From: Clostridiales bacterium
GTDB taxonomy: Bacteria; Bacillota; Clostridia; Christensenellales; CAG-138
Direction: 5' to 3'
DNA length: 42,066 bases
NCBI GenBank assembly: GCA_019416935.1
Contig: DXWI01000019.1
Location: 442-42,507 of the forward strand
Shown: positions 32,304 through 40,303 of the stretch, in pieces
Numbering within the stretch: position 1 is the first letter of the stretch
How the letters are laid out: each line of letters opens with the position of its first letter
The notes under the pieces: model-generated
Told to the model about the DNA's origin: nothing
The model's database searches: none
The model's input: the letters and a program-made list of their open reading frames with translations, nothing else
Made by a program: the position numbers and the translations under genes

Positions 32304-34193
32304 ATGCAACACGGTTTTTTGAAGGTTGCGGTTGCGACCCCGTCCATCCGCGTGGCGGATTGCAAGTACAACGCGCAGCAAATCATTGCCCTCATCAAGC
32401 GAGCGGAACAGGATGGTGCGGTGCTGCTGGCCCTGCCAGAGCTTTGCATCACCGGATACACCTGCAGCGATCTGTTTATGCAGGATGCTTTGCAGCGAGG
32501 CGCGCTTGGCGCACTGTCCGAAATTATGGCGGCATCACGGGACGCCGAAATGCTGCTCGTTGTCGGTATGCCGCTGACCGTGCGGCACAGCCTGTTCAAC
32601 TGTGCCATTGTTTTGCAGCACGGCAGCATTTTGGGAGTCGTTCCGAAGACCTATCTCCCAAATTACGGTGAATTTTATGAAAAACGGCTCTTTGCACCGG
32701 CGCCCGATACGGTATCCGCCATTCATGTGCTCGGTTCGGAGGTGCCGTTTGGCAGCAAGCTCCTGTTTTGCTGCACGACCATGCATGATTTTATTCTCGG
32801 CATCGAGCTTTGCGAAGACCTCTGGTCGCCAATGCCGCCCTCCACTCAGATGGCGCTGCATGGTGCAACCGTGATCGCCAATCTCAGTGCCAGTGATGAG
32901 GCGGTGTCAAAGGCAGAATATCGGCGCAAGCTGGTGCAGGTGCAGAGCGCCAAGCTGTCCTGCGGCTACTTGTTCTGCAGCGCGGGAGACGGGGAGAGCA
33001 CAACGGATGTTGTATTTTCCGGTCATGATATGATTTTTGAAAACGGAGCCCTGTTGGCAGAGGCCCCACCCTTTGGCTGCGGCTATGCCGTGTCCGAAAT
33101 CGATCTGCAATTCATTTCCCGGGAACGCCGCCGGCATGCGCGCAGCGGAGATTTTGATGATTCCTATACCCGCGTGCCGTTTACGCTGCCGCTGCATGAA
33201 ACGGCGCTGACGCGCAGCTATTGGAAAACGCCGTTTGTTGCGGATACGCCGGAGGAACGGGAGCGCCGGTGCGACGAAGTGTTCTCGATTCAGGCGCACG
33301 GGCTCAAAAAAAGGCTAGCGCATACCAATGCAAAAAAGGCTGTAATCGGCGTATCCGGCGGCTTGGACTCGACGCTGGCGCTGCTGGTCTGCGTTCAAGC
33401 GATGTCGCTGCTCGGCCGTCCGGCAGATGACATTGCCGCCGTGACGATGCCCTGCTTCGGAACCACTGCGCGCACAAAAAGCAATGCGGAAAAGCTCTGT
33501 GACGCGTTGCGCATCCCCTGTCGGACGATCGATATCTCCGCCTCGGTTACCCAGCATCTCAAGGATCTGGGTCATCCATTGGAACTGCACGACGTAGCCT
33601 TTGAAAATGCGCAGGCAAGGGAGCGCACGCAGGTACTCATGGATCTCTCCAATATCAACGGAGGTATTGTTGTCGGCACCGGCGATCTGTCGGAAATTGC
33701 GCTGGGTTGGTCAACGTTTAACGGCGATCATATGTCCATGTACAATGTCAACGCGGGCGTGCCAAAGACACTGATGCGCAACATGCTGGAAATCTTCGCT
33801 TCACGCGCAGACGGATTGCTCGCCGAGGTGCTTGCCGATATTCTTGCAACGCCGATCAGTCCGGAACTGCTGCCGGCAAAGGACGGCGAAATCGTACAGC
33901 AGACCGAAAGCGTCGTTGGCCCCTATACGCTCCACGATTTTTTCCTGTATCATGCCATCCGACGCGGAGAATACCGAGAAAAAATACAGCGGCTCGCCGA
34001 GTATGCCTACGCCGGAATCTACAGCGCCGAAACCATTGCGCACTGGCTGGATACCTTCTATCGTCGCTTTTTCTCGCAGCAGTTCAAGCGCTCCTGCATG
34101 CCGGACGGCCCGCGCATCGGCAATGTATCGCTGTCGCCGCGGGGCGATTGGCGCATGCCGAGCGATGCGGTTTCCGACATTTGGAGACGATAG
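32304..34193 (+). CDS. nadE: Glutamine-dependent NAD+ synthetase
   Basis: A 629-residue two-domain enzyme converting nicotinate adenine dinucleotide to NAD+ with ATP and glutamine. The N-terminal nitrilase-like glutaminase has the Glu-Lys-Cys triad: E46 (ALPELCITGYTC), K115 (VPKTYLPNYGEFYE) and C170 (GIELCEDLW). The C-terminal synthetase has the ATP PP-loop SGGLDST (351-357), VGTGDLSEIALGWSTFNGDHMSMYNVN and the C-terminal DxK-like segment. The full length is typical of the glutaminase-fused form. ATG 32304 is close behind GGGAGG. It is monocistronic, with a small zinc-ribbon gene converging downstream. Confidence 0.96.
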   Translation: MQHGFLKVAVATPSIRVADCKYNAQQIIALIKRAEQDGAVLLALPELCITGYTCSDLFMQDALQRGALGALSEIMAASRDAEMLLVVGMPLTVRHSLFNCAIVLQHGSILGVVPKTYLPNYGEFYEKRLFAPAPDTVSAIHVLGSEVPFGSKLLFCCTTMHDFILGIELCEDLWSPMPPSTQMALHGATVIANLSASDEAVSKAEYRRKLVQVQSAKLSCGYLFCSAGDGESTTDVVFSGHDMIFENGALLAEAPPFGCGYAVSEIDLQFISRERRRHARSGDFDDSYTRVPFTLPLHETALTRSYWKTPFVADTPEERERRCDEVFSIQAHGLKKRLAHTNAKKAVIGVSGGLDSTLALLVCVQAMSLLGRPADDIAAVTMPCFGTTARTKSNAEKLCDALRIPCRTIDISASVTQHLKDLGHPLELHDVAFENAQARERTQVLMDLSNINGGIVVGTGDLSEIALGWSTFNGDHMSMYNVNAGVPKTLMRNMLEIFASRADGLLAEVLADILATPISPELLPAKDGEIVQQTESVVGPYTLHDFFLYHAIRRGEYREKIQRLAEYAYAGIYSAETIAHWLDTFYRRFFSQQFKRSCMPDGPRIGNVSLSPRGDWRMPSDAVSDIWRR

Positions 34194-34231
34194 GGTTCCG
34201 CAGCATCTTGTGCTTACCATTTGATATTCAA

Positions 34232-34266
34232 AAGGCGCGGCAAACAATTACTGTTTACCGCGCCTT
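34232..34266 (-). terminator. Terminator between nadE and the zinc-ribbon gene
   Basis: A 15-bp stem, AAGGCGCGG-x-AAACA with its complement, loop of 5 nt. The single non-Watson-Crick position is a C-A mismatch on the plus strand but a U-G wobble on the minus strand, and the minus side continues TTTT. It therefore fits best as terminator of the minus-strand gene, and may also help nadE. Confidence 0.7.
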
Positions 34267-34281
34267 GCTGCCTCTCTGCTA

Positions 34282-34521
34282 CTAATCCCAGTATGTGTCC
34301 TCATCGCCGTCAGAGGGCACCGATTCCCCCTCTTCCAGCTGCGTGTCATAGCGTTTTCGAAGATATGCAATCAGCTCCAAACCCTCCCGATGTTCCGGCT
34401 TCTGCACGGTTCCCATACAGGCGGAGCAGGTTGCAAAGCACTGCGGACAAATACACCTGCTTTCCAACCCGCGTTCATCCTGCACCATATAGGTGCCGCA
34501 TCGCTGGCAACTGCAGCGCAT
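34282..34521 (-). CDS. Small Cys-rich zinc-ribbon protein
   Basis: A 79-residue protein whose N-terminal half has eight Cys (C3, C5, C8, C23, C25, C28, C32, C35), mostly in CxxC or CxC spacing (CSCQRC, CICPQCFATCSAC), indicating one or two zinc sites. The C-terminal part is helical then acidic (LEEGESVPSDGDEDTYWD). ATG 34521 is about 10 nt after GGGAG. It lies 112 bp after the TIM44-domain gene on the same strand and before the terminator, so probably the second gene of that operon. No annotated family is recalled; function unknown. Confidence 0.65.
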   Translation of the reverse strand: MRCSCQRCGTYMVQDERGLESRCICPQCFATCSACMGTVQKPEHREGLELIAYLRKRYDTQLEEGESVPSDGDEDTYWD

Positions 34522-34633
34522 GTCCGTTCATCTCCCTTCACTGACTCAAAAGCTCCATCAGGACGACCAAAGCATCCCGGTCGATCCAACTGTTCATGAT
34601 TGGAATCACCCCCACCGGCAACAGCAGGCAGGC

Positions 34634-35587
34634 TCAGTTTCCGCTGCGCTGCGAGATACCCTTGATCGCAGACAACGCCCAATCGTGATCGGACAGCGTG
34701 ATGACGCTGCCGCAATACGCGCACTGGCCGCTCTGGTTGACGGACAGCGGCGCGCCGCAGTTCGGGCAATTGACCGTGGACATATCCGCCTGTTCCAGCG
34801 TCCTGCGGTCCTTTTGGCGGATCAATTTCCAGTCATAGGTCATGAACAGTTCGCGCGTCTTATTGCCGCGAACCAATTCTCCGGTATCATCCCTTACCGT
34901 ATAATCACAGATTCTCGTGGAGAGCCGTATCACCAGCACATCGTTGTCATCTTCCTGATAATAGCGGGAAATGAAGGAATCCAGCACAGCAATGCGATCC
35001 ACATAATTGGTCAACCCCTGTCGCTTCAATTCATCAAGTTGCCGCGCCATCTGGTTGAACAGCGCATCGGTCATGAACGCGCGCATGGGCTCCCAGTTCT
35101 TGCTCTGCCAAGCATCCTGCATCTGCACGTACAGGTTGCCGATCCGCTCGAGCAGCGCCGGCTCGTTAAACGCCGGATCCTTCTCCTTGAGCTTGGAAAG
35201 CGGCAATCCGGCCGGTTCCTGCGATGGACGGTATACCGGTTCTCCCTTCGTCCTGCCCTGTTTCTTGCTGCGTCCGATGACAAAAAGAATGATTAAAACA
35301 ATCACAATCGGCAGGAACAAATCGCCGAGGCAGCCGAGCGAAGCACCGGCGGTGCCGGTCGAAACCGAGCTGCCGTCATAGTCGGAAGAACCGCTCCAAT
35401 CGGAGGACGAATCCCAGTCCGAGCTTCCCCAATCGGAACCGCCCCAATCCGAGCCGCCCCAATCCGAGCCGCCCCAATCGCTGTCGCCGCTGAAATTGCC
35501 GGCGTCGGCAAGTCCTGATGCGGCAAACAGAATCAAGCAGCTCAGCAGAACGCAAAGAAGGATAAAAGTCTTTCCCCGACGGCTCAT
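34634..35587 (-). CDS. Membrane protein with Gly/Ser/Asp/Trp repeats, TIM44-like domain and C-terminal zinc ribbon
   Basis: A 317-residue protein. It has a signal-like N-terminus (FILLCVLLSCLILFAASGLADAG) and an extracytoplasmic repeat region GGSDW x4 then SSDW/SSSDW (about 34-64). A membrane helix follows (LFLPIVIVLIILFVIG, about 90-106), then a cytoplasmic TIM44-like alpha/beta domain (FNEPALLERIGNLYVQMQDAWQSKNWEPMRAFMTDALFNQMARQLDEL...YDWKLIRQ). The C-terminal rubredoxin-like zinc ribbon is CPNCGAPL...CAYCG. TIM44-domain proteins of this layout are common in Clostridia but uncharacterised. ATG 35587 has AGGTGG upstream and a promoter about 43 bp before the start. It may sense or scaffold an envelope component (inference only). 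Confidence 0.8.
   Translation of the reverse strand: MSRRGKTFILLCVLLSCLILFAASGLADAGNFSGDSDWGGSDWGGSDWGGSDWGSSDWDSSSDWSGSSDYDGSSVSTGTAGASLGCLGDLFLPIVIVLIILFVIGRSKKQGRTKGEPVYRPSQEPAGLPLSKLKEKDPAFNEPALLERIGNLYVQMQDAWQSKNWEPMRAFMTDALFNQMARQLDELKRQGLTNYVDRIAVLDSFISRYYQEDDNDVLVIRLSTRICDYTVRDDTGELVRGNKTRELFMTYDWKLIRQKDRRTLEQADMSTVNCPNCGAPLSVNQSGQCAYCGSVITLSDHDWALSAIKGISQRSGN
35396..35485. repeat. 15-bp tandem repeats encoding GGSDW
   Basis: Four nearly identical 15-bp units and two diverged ones encode GGSDW-GGSDW-GGSDW-GSSDW-DSSSDW in the TIM44-domain gene. The period is in frame, so copy number can vary without breaking the gene. Confidence 0.75.
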
Positions 35588-35629
35588 GATTCGTTTCCAC
35601 CTCGCTCAACCAGATTCAAGAACATGTCT

Positions 35630-35658
35630 ATTATAGTACATTCGCGAATTTTCGTAAA
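35630..35658 (-). promoter_or_regulatory. Promoter of the TIM44-domain gene
   Basis: TTTACG (35653-35658), a 17-bp spacer containing the palindrome TTCGCGAA, and TATAAT (35630-35635) on the minus strand. It sits within the short gap after the DUF3343 stop at 35666. Confidence 0.6.
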
Positions 35659-35665
35659 TATACAA

Positions 35666-35911
35666 TCATGCCTCATTGGTGTAGAGCTTGTGAAACGTCT
35701 TTGGATCGAGCTGTTCAAAAACGCTGTCCACATCAACGTCCATGCAGGAGAGCAGCGCCCCGTCCGCCTCATATCGGACGCAGGTGCCGCAGCTCGCGCT
35801 CAGTTTCCGCGGAACGGGGGCCAAGGCAGCCTTAGCCCCCGCCTGCTGCAAAGCGCGGTGCGAACGCATTGCGGAGAGATGGGTATGAAATGTCGCGACA
35901 AAGTGCGCCAT
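35666..35911 (-). CDS. DUF3343 family protein, putative selenium/sulfur carrier
   Basis: An 81-residue DUF3343-type protein starting MAHFVATFHTHLSAMRSHRALQQAG with the Cys-rich segment PRKLSASCGTCVRYEADGALLSC. DUF3343 proteins act next to YedE and TusA-like proteins in selenium-using bacteria and are thought to carry Se or S on Cys (established by gene neighbourhood). It is the last gene of the operon yedE - tusA-like - DUF3343, 5 bp after the tusA-like stop. Its ATG has only a weak AGGA 13 nt upstream, so translation is likely coupled. Confidence 0.82.
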   Translation of the reverse strand: MAHFVATFHTHLSAMRSHRALQQAGAKAALAPVPRKLSASCGTCVRYEADGALLSCMDVDVDSVFEQLDPKTFHKLYTNEA

Positions 35912-35916
35912 AGCAA

Positions 35917-36123
35917 TCAGTCTTTCCTGAGCGTTAACAGATAGTCCTGCCCCTGCTCCGTGACCGTCACGCGATACCTGCGCGCAGCGGCAAACCGCGT
36001 AATGTTCTGGACAGCCGCCTGTGCATCGACCAGGACTTCGAGACAATCCGGCCTGGACTGATCCAGCGCTTTTTGTGTCATTACGACCGGAATCGGGCAG
36101 GAATAGCCGCGTGCATCCACCAT
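35917..36123 (-). CDS. TusA/SirA-like sulfur (selenium) carrier protein
   Basis: A 68-residue protein: MVDARGYSCPIPVVMTQKALDQSRPDCLEVLVDAQAAVQNITRFAAARRYRVTVTEQGQDYLLTLRKD. The CPxP motif (CPIP) and the compact two-layer alpha/beta fold identify the TusA family, whose Cys carries persulfide, or perselenide in selenium neighbourhoods. Start ATG 36123 has GGAGG about 10 nt upstream; a GTG one codon later is possible. It lies 5 bp after yedE and 5 bp before DUF3343, a tightly coupled trio. Confidence 0.9.
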   Translation of the reverse strand: MVDARGYSCPIPVVMTQKALDQSRPDCLEVLVDAQAAVQNITRFAAARRYRVTVTEQGQDYLLTLRKD

Positions 36124-36128
36124 ATCCT

Positions 36129-37229
36129 TCAAACCTCCTTCGCGCGGTTGATCAGAGAGATCGCGAGCAGCGCCGCAAGACCGACAAATACGAACAGCGC
36201 GACAGGGCCTGCGCCGATGCCGGAACCGCTGGAAGCCAAGCCCAAGTTGTGGGATATCGCTGCGCCAACGATAAACCCGGTAACGGTAATGCCGGAGTCC
36301 GTGTTCCCCTCGCCGGCAAGGATGAGCTGGCGGAGCGGGCAGCCGCCCAGTAGCATGGACCCCCATCCAACCAGCACCATGCCGAGCAGATTCCAAAGCC
36401 ACTCGGTATGCGCGATCGGTTGGTCAGCAAAGCTGAAGCCCTTGAAGGTTCCGGTCAGCAGGTTGCCGACCAATACCGCGATGATGATCGCAGCGAAACC
36501 GGAAACCAGGCGAAAATCCTTGAACATCACGGCGTCGCGAATGCCGCCGACCATGCACAGGCGCGACTGCTGCGCCAACGCGCCGATGACCAGCGAAATG
36601 CAAAGTGCAAGAAGAATAGGCGCGTGCATGGAGCCGGGGCCGCTGACACTCGAAGCAATCCAGCTCTGGCCAAAGAGAAGCAGCGCGAGCAGGCACACCA
36701 TGAGCGCCGGGAAGATCAGGCCCTCAAGGGTGCTCTGGCGATAAGCCCTGCCCAGATTGAAGCCTTTTTTCAGGAACGCAATGCCGATCAGAATGCCGAT
36801 AACAAAGCCGACCAGGCCAACGATGGCGTTCAGGTCGCCGCCGCCAATGCGGATGACCATGCGCAGCGGGCAGCCGAGAAATACGAGCGCGCCGATCATG
36901 ACAAATACCGCAATCAGGAATCGCGTCATCGGGGATGAGCCGCCGCAGGGCCGAAACTCTTTTCTCACAAGCGAAATCACGAAAGCGCCGAGCACAAGGC
37001 CGATAATCTCCGGCCGGATATACTGCACAATGCCCGTCGTCGTTTCCGCAGTCATCCCCGCCGTCTGCATTCTCAGCGCGCCCGCGATATCGCGAAGGAA
37101 ACACGCAATGCAGAACCCCATGTTTTTTGGATTGCCAAAGGCCGTCAAAACTATCGCCGCCGCACCAACGAGCAGTCCGGTCAGAAGTATCAACCAGTAC
37201 CGCTTGAAAAAAGATTCCTTTTTCTCCAT
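36129..37229 (-). CDS. yedE: YedE/YeeE-type membrane protein, putative selenium/sulfur transporter
   Basis: A 366-residue polytopic membrane protein with about ten helices. Two internally similar halves carry conserved Cys motifs: GFCIACFLRDIAGAL and FLGCPLRMVIRIGGGDLNA in the first, SRLCMVGGIRDAVMF and LLGGCPLRQLILAGEGN in the second. YeeE/YedE proteins import thiosulfate-type sulfur; the branch next to selD, TusA-like and DUF3343 genes is a predicted selenium transporter. Start ATG 37229 (MEKKESFFKRYW) follows GGGAGG by 5 nt; the frame to 37301 crosses the promoter. It is divergent from the cysteine desulfurase gene, with overlapping promoters and a palindrome between them. Confidence 0.92.
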   Translation of the reverse strand: MEKKESFFKRYWLILLTGLLVGAAAIVLTAFGNPKNMGFCIACFLRDIAGALRMQTAGMTAETTTGIVQYIRPEIIGLVLGAFVISLVRKEFRPCGGSSPMTRFLIAVFVMIGALVFLGCPLRMVIRIGGGDLNAIVGLVGFVIGILIGIAFLKKGFNLGRAYRQSTLEGLIFPALMVCLLALLLFGQSWIASSVSGPGSMHAPILLALCISLVIGALAQQSRLCMVGGIRDAVMFKDFRLVSGFAAIIIAVLVGNLLTGTFKGFSFADQPIAHTEWLWNLLGMVLVGWGSMLLGGCPLRQLILAGEGNTDSGITVTGFIVGAAISHNLGLASSGSGIGAGPVALFVFVGLAALLAISLINRAKEV

Positions 37230-37247
37230 AACATCCTCCCAAGTTTT

Positions 37248-37277
37248 TTGGAAATGAGCGCTCTTATATGGTATAAT
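37248..37277 (+). promoter_or_regulatory. Promoter of the cysteine desulfurase gene
   Basis: TTGGAA (37248-37253), an 18-bp spacer ending in TGG and TATAAT (37272-37277); predicted start near 37284, leader of about 34 nt. Its -10 overlaps the -10 of the opposite yedE promoter. Confidence 0.75.
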
Positions 37278-37301
37278 AGCATTATTAACCGTTATTTGCA
37301 A
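37273..37301 (-). promoter_or_regulatory. Promoter of the yedE operon
   Basis: TTGCAA (37296-37301), a 17-bp spacer and TATTAT (37273-37278) on the minus strand. The -10 shares the 7-bp TATAATA block with the divergent promoter, and the -35 lies inside the inverted repeat at 37291-37312. Confidence 0.7.
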
Positions 37302-37312
37302 GTGAGGATAAC
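37291..37312. promoter_or_regulatory. Candidate operator, imperfect 22-bp inverted repeat (selenium cluster, site 1)
   Basis: The sequence has form GTTAT-N12-ATAAC with right half GGATAAC. In gene orientation it agrees with site 2 (41043-41064) at 16 of 22 positions, and both are followed by GAA. It covers the -35 of yedE and lies just downstream of the desulfurase transcript start, so a bound protein could block both promoters. No regulator gene is visible in the window. Confidence 0.5.
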
Positions 37313-37317
37313 GAAAA

Positions 37318-38484
37318 ATGTTTCATCCGAATACGATCTATCTTGATCATGCAGCTACGTCGGGCAAAAAAGCCCCCGGCGTTGCGGAGGCTGTTTTTGA
37401 AAGCCTTTCGGGGCTGTCTACCAATGTCAATCGCTCTACCTATGCGCTGTCATCCAGTGCGGCCATGCGCGTTCTGGAGTGCCGGGAGCTGCTGGCCGAC
37501 CGGTTCTCTTTCCCGGATCCATCGCATGTCGTTTTCACCCCCGGGCAGACAATAGGCCTCAACATGGTGCTGCAGGGGTATCTTGCGCCTGAGGATCATG
37601 TTTTGGTCAGTTCGATGGAGCACAACGCTGTGATGCGTCCGCTGCAGGCTCTGGCGCAATCCATCGGCGTGGTGATCGACCGCGTTCCCTGTGCGGAGGA
37701 TGGCACGCTGGATCCGGATCGGTTGATTCCCCATCTGCACCCTCGCACGAAGTTGGCCGTTTTCACGCACGCATCCAATGTTGCCGGAACCCTGCTTCCA
37801 ATCGAGGAAATCGGCTCTCTTCTGGATATGTGCGGCATCCCCCTCGTTCTGGACGCCGCCCAAACGGCCGGCCATGTCTCGATCGATTTTCAGTCAATGC
37901 ACCTCTCCGCGCTCGCCGTTCCAGCGCACAAAGGTCTGCTTGGGCCGGCCGGTTTGGGTGCGCTGCTCTTGACGCCGGAGCTTGCTTCCGCCATGCGTCC
38001 GCTCCTCTGCGGCGGCACCGGAAGCGCATCCGACAGTGAAATGCAGCCCGATTATATGCCCGACAAGTTCGAATCCGGCACCCTGAATCTACCGGGAATC
38101 ATGGGATTGCACGCCGCGCTGTCCTTTTTGACATCCGAACGTATTCTGGCTTTGGAGCAGGAGGAGCGCAGGCTGACGGAGCGGCTGCTGGCTGGCGTGC
38201 TTGAAAACAAGCGCGTCCGTCTGGCGGGGCTTCCCGGCATAGACGGACGCGTCGGTGTGGTTTCTGTTGATTGTCTGTCGATGGATAATGCGGAAGCGGC
38301 GTATCGGCTGGAAGACGAATTTGGGATCTGTACGCGCTGCGGTCTGCATTGTGCGCCCAGTGCGCACCGGACGCTCGGCACCTTCCCGCAGGGCACTGTG
38401 CGCTTTTCGATCGGTTACGGAACTACCGATGAAGAAATCGACGCAGCGGTATCGGCGCTCCACAAAATCGTCAACGCAGGATAA
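37318..38484 (+). CDS. Class V aminotransferase, cysteine desulfurase / selenocysteine lyase-like
   Basis: A 388-residue PLP enzyme that removes S (or Se) from cysteine or selenocysteine. It has a YLDHAATSGKKAPGV start, DH of the HASNVAGTLLPIEEI region, the PLP-binding Lys in ALAVPAHKGLLGPAGLG, and a C-terminal Cys in GICTRCGLHCAPSAHRTLG that would carry the persulfide. The family also contains dedicated selenocysteine lyases, and the neighbours yedE, TusA-like, DUF3343 and selD suggest it supplies Se or S to that pathway (inference). ATG 37318 follows GAGG by about 10 nt. Its 3' end overlaps the convergent selD by 14 bp. Confidence 0.9.
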   Translation: MFHPNTIYLDHAATSGKKAPGVAEAVFESLSGLSTNVNRSTYALSSSAAMRVLECRELLADRFSFPDPSHVVFTPGQTIGLNMVLQGYLAPEDHVLVSSMEHNAVMRPLQALAQSIGVVIDRVPCAEDGTLDPDRLIPHLHPRTKLAVFTHASNVAGTLLPIEEIGSLLDMCGIPLVLDAAQTAGHVSIDFQSMHLSALAVPAHKGLLGPAGLGALLLTPELASAMRPLLCGGTGSASDSEMQPDYMPDKFESGTLNLPGIMGLHAALSFLTSERILALEQEERRLTERLLAGVLENKRVRLAGLPGIDGRVGVVSVDCLSMDNAEAAYRLEDEFGICTRCGLHCAPSAHRTLGTFPQGTVRFSIGYGTTDEEIDAAVSALHKIVNAG

Positions 38485-39505
38485 TCCGCTTCTCCCGCTG
38501 CTTCACCAACGTCCCGATGCGCTGTGCGCTGGGGACGTTTTCTTTTAGCATATCGAGAAGCCTGTCGGCATCCCCGGGATGAACGGCCATCAGGAGTCCC
38601 CCCGCCGTCTGCGGATCATAGAGCACATCCTGCACGGCAAGCGGCACATGCCCCGCATCCACATGTTCCTCAACAAACGAGCGATTGCGGTACATTCCCT
38701 CGGGCAGCACGCCCAATTCCGCAAAGGAGAGCGCCTCCGGAATGATATCGATAGCCGTGGTATCCAGTTCTGCCGTCAGGCCGGATCCCTGCGCCATTTC
38801 ATACAGATGCCCCAGCATGCCAAACCCGGTCACATCCGTGCAGGCATGGGTGCGGAACCGAACCATGCAATCGCGCGCAGACTTGTTGAGCGTCGTCATC
38901 AGTTTCTTAGCCAGCGCAGCGCCCTCTTCGCTGAGCAGATCGGCTTTGTGCGCCGTTGTCAAGATGCCGATGCCGAGCGGTTTTGTGAACAGGAGTACAT
39001 CCCCCTCCTGCGCTCCGCTATTCGTTAAAATCTTATCGGGATGAACGAATCCCGTCACCGACAAACCGTATTTGGGCTCATCATCCAAAATGCTGTGTCC
39101 GCCCGTAATCAGCGCGCCAGCCTCATACACCTTGTCATAGCCGCCGCGGAGCAGGTCGTGCACCGCATCTTTGGGCATGTTGGCAGGGATGCAAAGGATA
39201 TTCAATGCCAATTTTGGTTCGCCTCCCATGGCATATACATCGGACAGCGCGTTGGTCGCAGCGATCTGGCCAAAGGTATAGGGATCGTCGACGATGGGCG
39301 GGAAGAAATCCAGCGTCTGAACCAGCGCCAAATCTTCGCTGACCCGATAGACCGAGGCGTCGTCGGATTTATCAAATCCAACCAATAGATTGGGGTCCGT
39401 ATGCACCCGGATGCCTTCAAGCAGGCTCGCCAAGACGCCTGCGCCAACCTTCGCGCCGCAGCCGGCGCATTTGGCCAGCTTGGTCAGTTTCATGTCCTGT
39501 TCCAT
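38471..39505 (-). CDS. selD: Selenophosphate synthetase
   Basis: A 344-residue enzyme making selenophosphate from selenide and ATP. The start MEQDMKLTKLAKCAGCGAKVGAGVLASLL has the active-site motif GCGAK with Cys, not selenocysteine. The PurM-like core shows DDASVYRVSEDLALVQTLDFFPPIVDDPYTFGQIAATNALSDVYAMGG, LLRGGYDKVYEAGALITGGHSI and DVTGFGMLGHLYEMA. ATG 39505 directly follows the yqeB TGA (TGAATG) with GGAGG 8 nt upstream. selA and selB are absent here, so SelD may feed the Se-dependent molybdenum hydroxylase pathway rather than, or as well as, selenocysteine. This is consistent with the known orphan-SelD pattern. Confidence 0.96.
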   Translation of the reverse strand: MEQDMKLTKLAKCAGCGAKVGAGVLASLLEGIRVHTDPNLLVGFDKSDDASVYRVSEDLALVQTLDFFPPIVDDPYTFGQIAATNALSDVYAMGGEPKLALNILCIPANMPKDAVHDLLRGGYDKVYEAGALITGGHSILDDEPKYGLSVTGFVHPDKILTNSGAQEGDVLLFTKPLGIGILTTAHKADLLSEEGAALAKKLMTTLNKSARDCMVRFRTHACTDVTGFGMLGHLYEMAQGSGLTAELDTTAIDIIPEALSFAELGVLPEGMYRNRSFVEEHVDAGHVPLAVQDVLYDPQTAGGLLMAVHPGDADRLLDMLKENVPSAQRIGTLVKQREKRIILR

Positions 39506-40303
39506 TCAAAGCACCTCCAGCCTTTTTGCACAATATAAGATCGCTTCAAGAACGCCGCCCGCAATACTCAGCGCCTTATCCGACACCGTAAAACAATGCT
39601 CCAATTTACAGCGGGGATCAACATCTCCGCTCTTCATTCCCGCGTACACGGGCGTACCATCGGGCAGAATCCCGCGCAGAGTTCCGCGGATCGTACTCAG
39701 AACCGGTGTTTCATCCACATACGCACAGATCTGATTCGCCTCGATCAAATCTCCGATTGCGTGCACCGCACGAAATGTCCCGGCGCACGGCGCCCGAAGA
39801 ATGCGCTCAATGGTAAAACCGCCGATATTGCCCGGAATCCCCGTGTTCTCAATCGCACTGCCGTCATAATATGCGCGGCCAAGCGTATGCCCACGCATGG
39901 TTTCGACAACCGCATGACAGTCCGCCCCAGCAGTAAAGCCCGGTCCGAGACCAATCACAATCGGTGCATCCATCAGCTTCGTTCCGAGATTTCGCTTTGC
40001 GAGAATCGCATCGACGACCACATCCGGCCGGAGTTCGCTCCGACATTCCGCTTTCTCATCAGCAAACACCGGGATCTCACCGGCCTCCAGGATGCGCTTT
40101 GCGTCTGCCGCGTCCATTGCCCTTCGTGCAACAATTCCCTCCACCTGCATACTCCCCTTTGGGATGGCTTCGCAAAAGCTGACCGTCCTGCGGATGGCGG
40201 TGGGCTGCGGCAAATCGGTCATGACGACGGAAAACCCGCTCCGATACAGGCGGCTGGCAACACCGCTGGCCAAATCGCCCGCGCCCTTAATCAATACCAA
40301 CAT
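39506..40303 (-). CDS. yqeB: Selenium-dependent molybdenum hydroxylase system protein YqeB
   Basis: A 265-residue protein with an N-terminal Rossmann motif (MLVLIKGAGDLASGVASRLYRSGF) and central RPDVVVDAILAKRNLGTKLMDAPIVIGLGPGFTAGADCHAVVETMRGHTLGRAYYDGSA. The region IPGNIGGFTIERILRAPCAGTFRAVHAIGDLIEANQ resembles a biotinyl/lipoyl-like beta fold. YqeB marks genomes with selenium-dependent molybdenum hydroxylases (known from genome neighbourhood analysis); its exact reaction is unknown. It overlaps the yqeC end by 17 bp and touches selD, so the three are co-transcribed from the yqeC promoter. Confidence 0.92.
   Translation of the reverse strand: MLVLIKGAGDLASGVASRLYRSGFSVVMTDLPQPTAIRRTVSFCEAIPKGSMQVEGIVARRAMDAADAKRILEAGEIPVFADEKAECRSELRPDVVVDAILAKRNLGTKLMDAPIVIGLGPGFTAGADCHAVVETMRGHTLGRAYYDGSAIENTGIPGNIGGFTIERILRAPCAGTFRAVHAIGDLIEANQICAYVDETPVLSTIRGTLRGILPDGTPVYAGMKSGDVDPRCKLEHCFTVSDKALSIAGGVLEAILYCAKRLEVL

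Noticed and set aside
34500..34633. Micro-ORF between the TIM44-domain gene and the zinc-ribbon gene
   Set aside because: An ATG at 34598 looked promising, but on careful reading the frame does not close as a short peptide; it runs on as an antisense-type frame.
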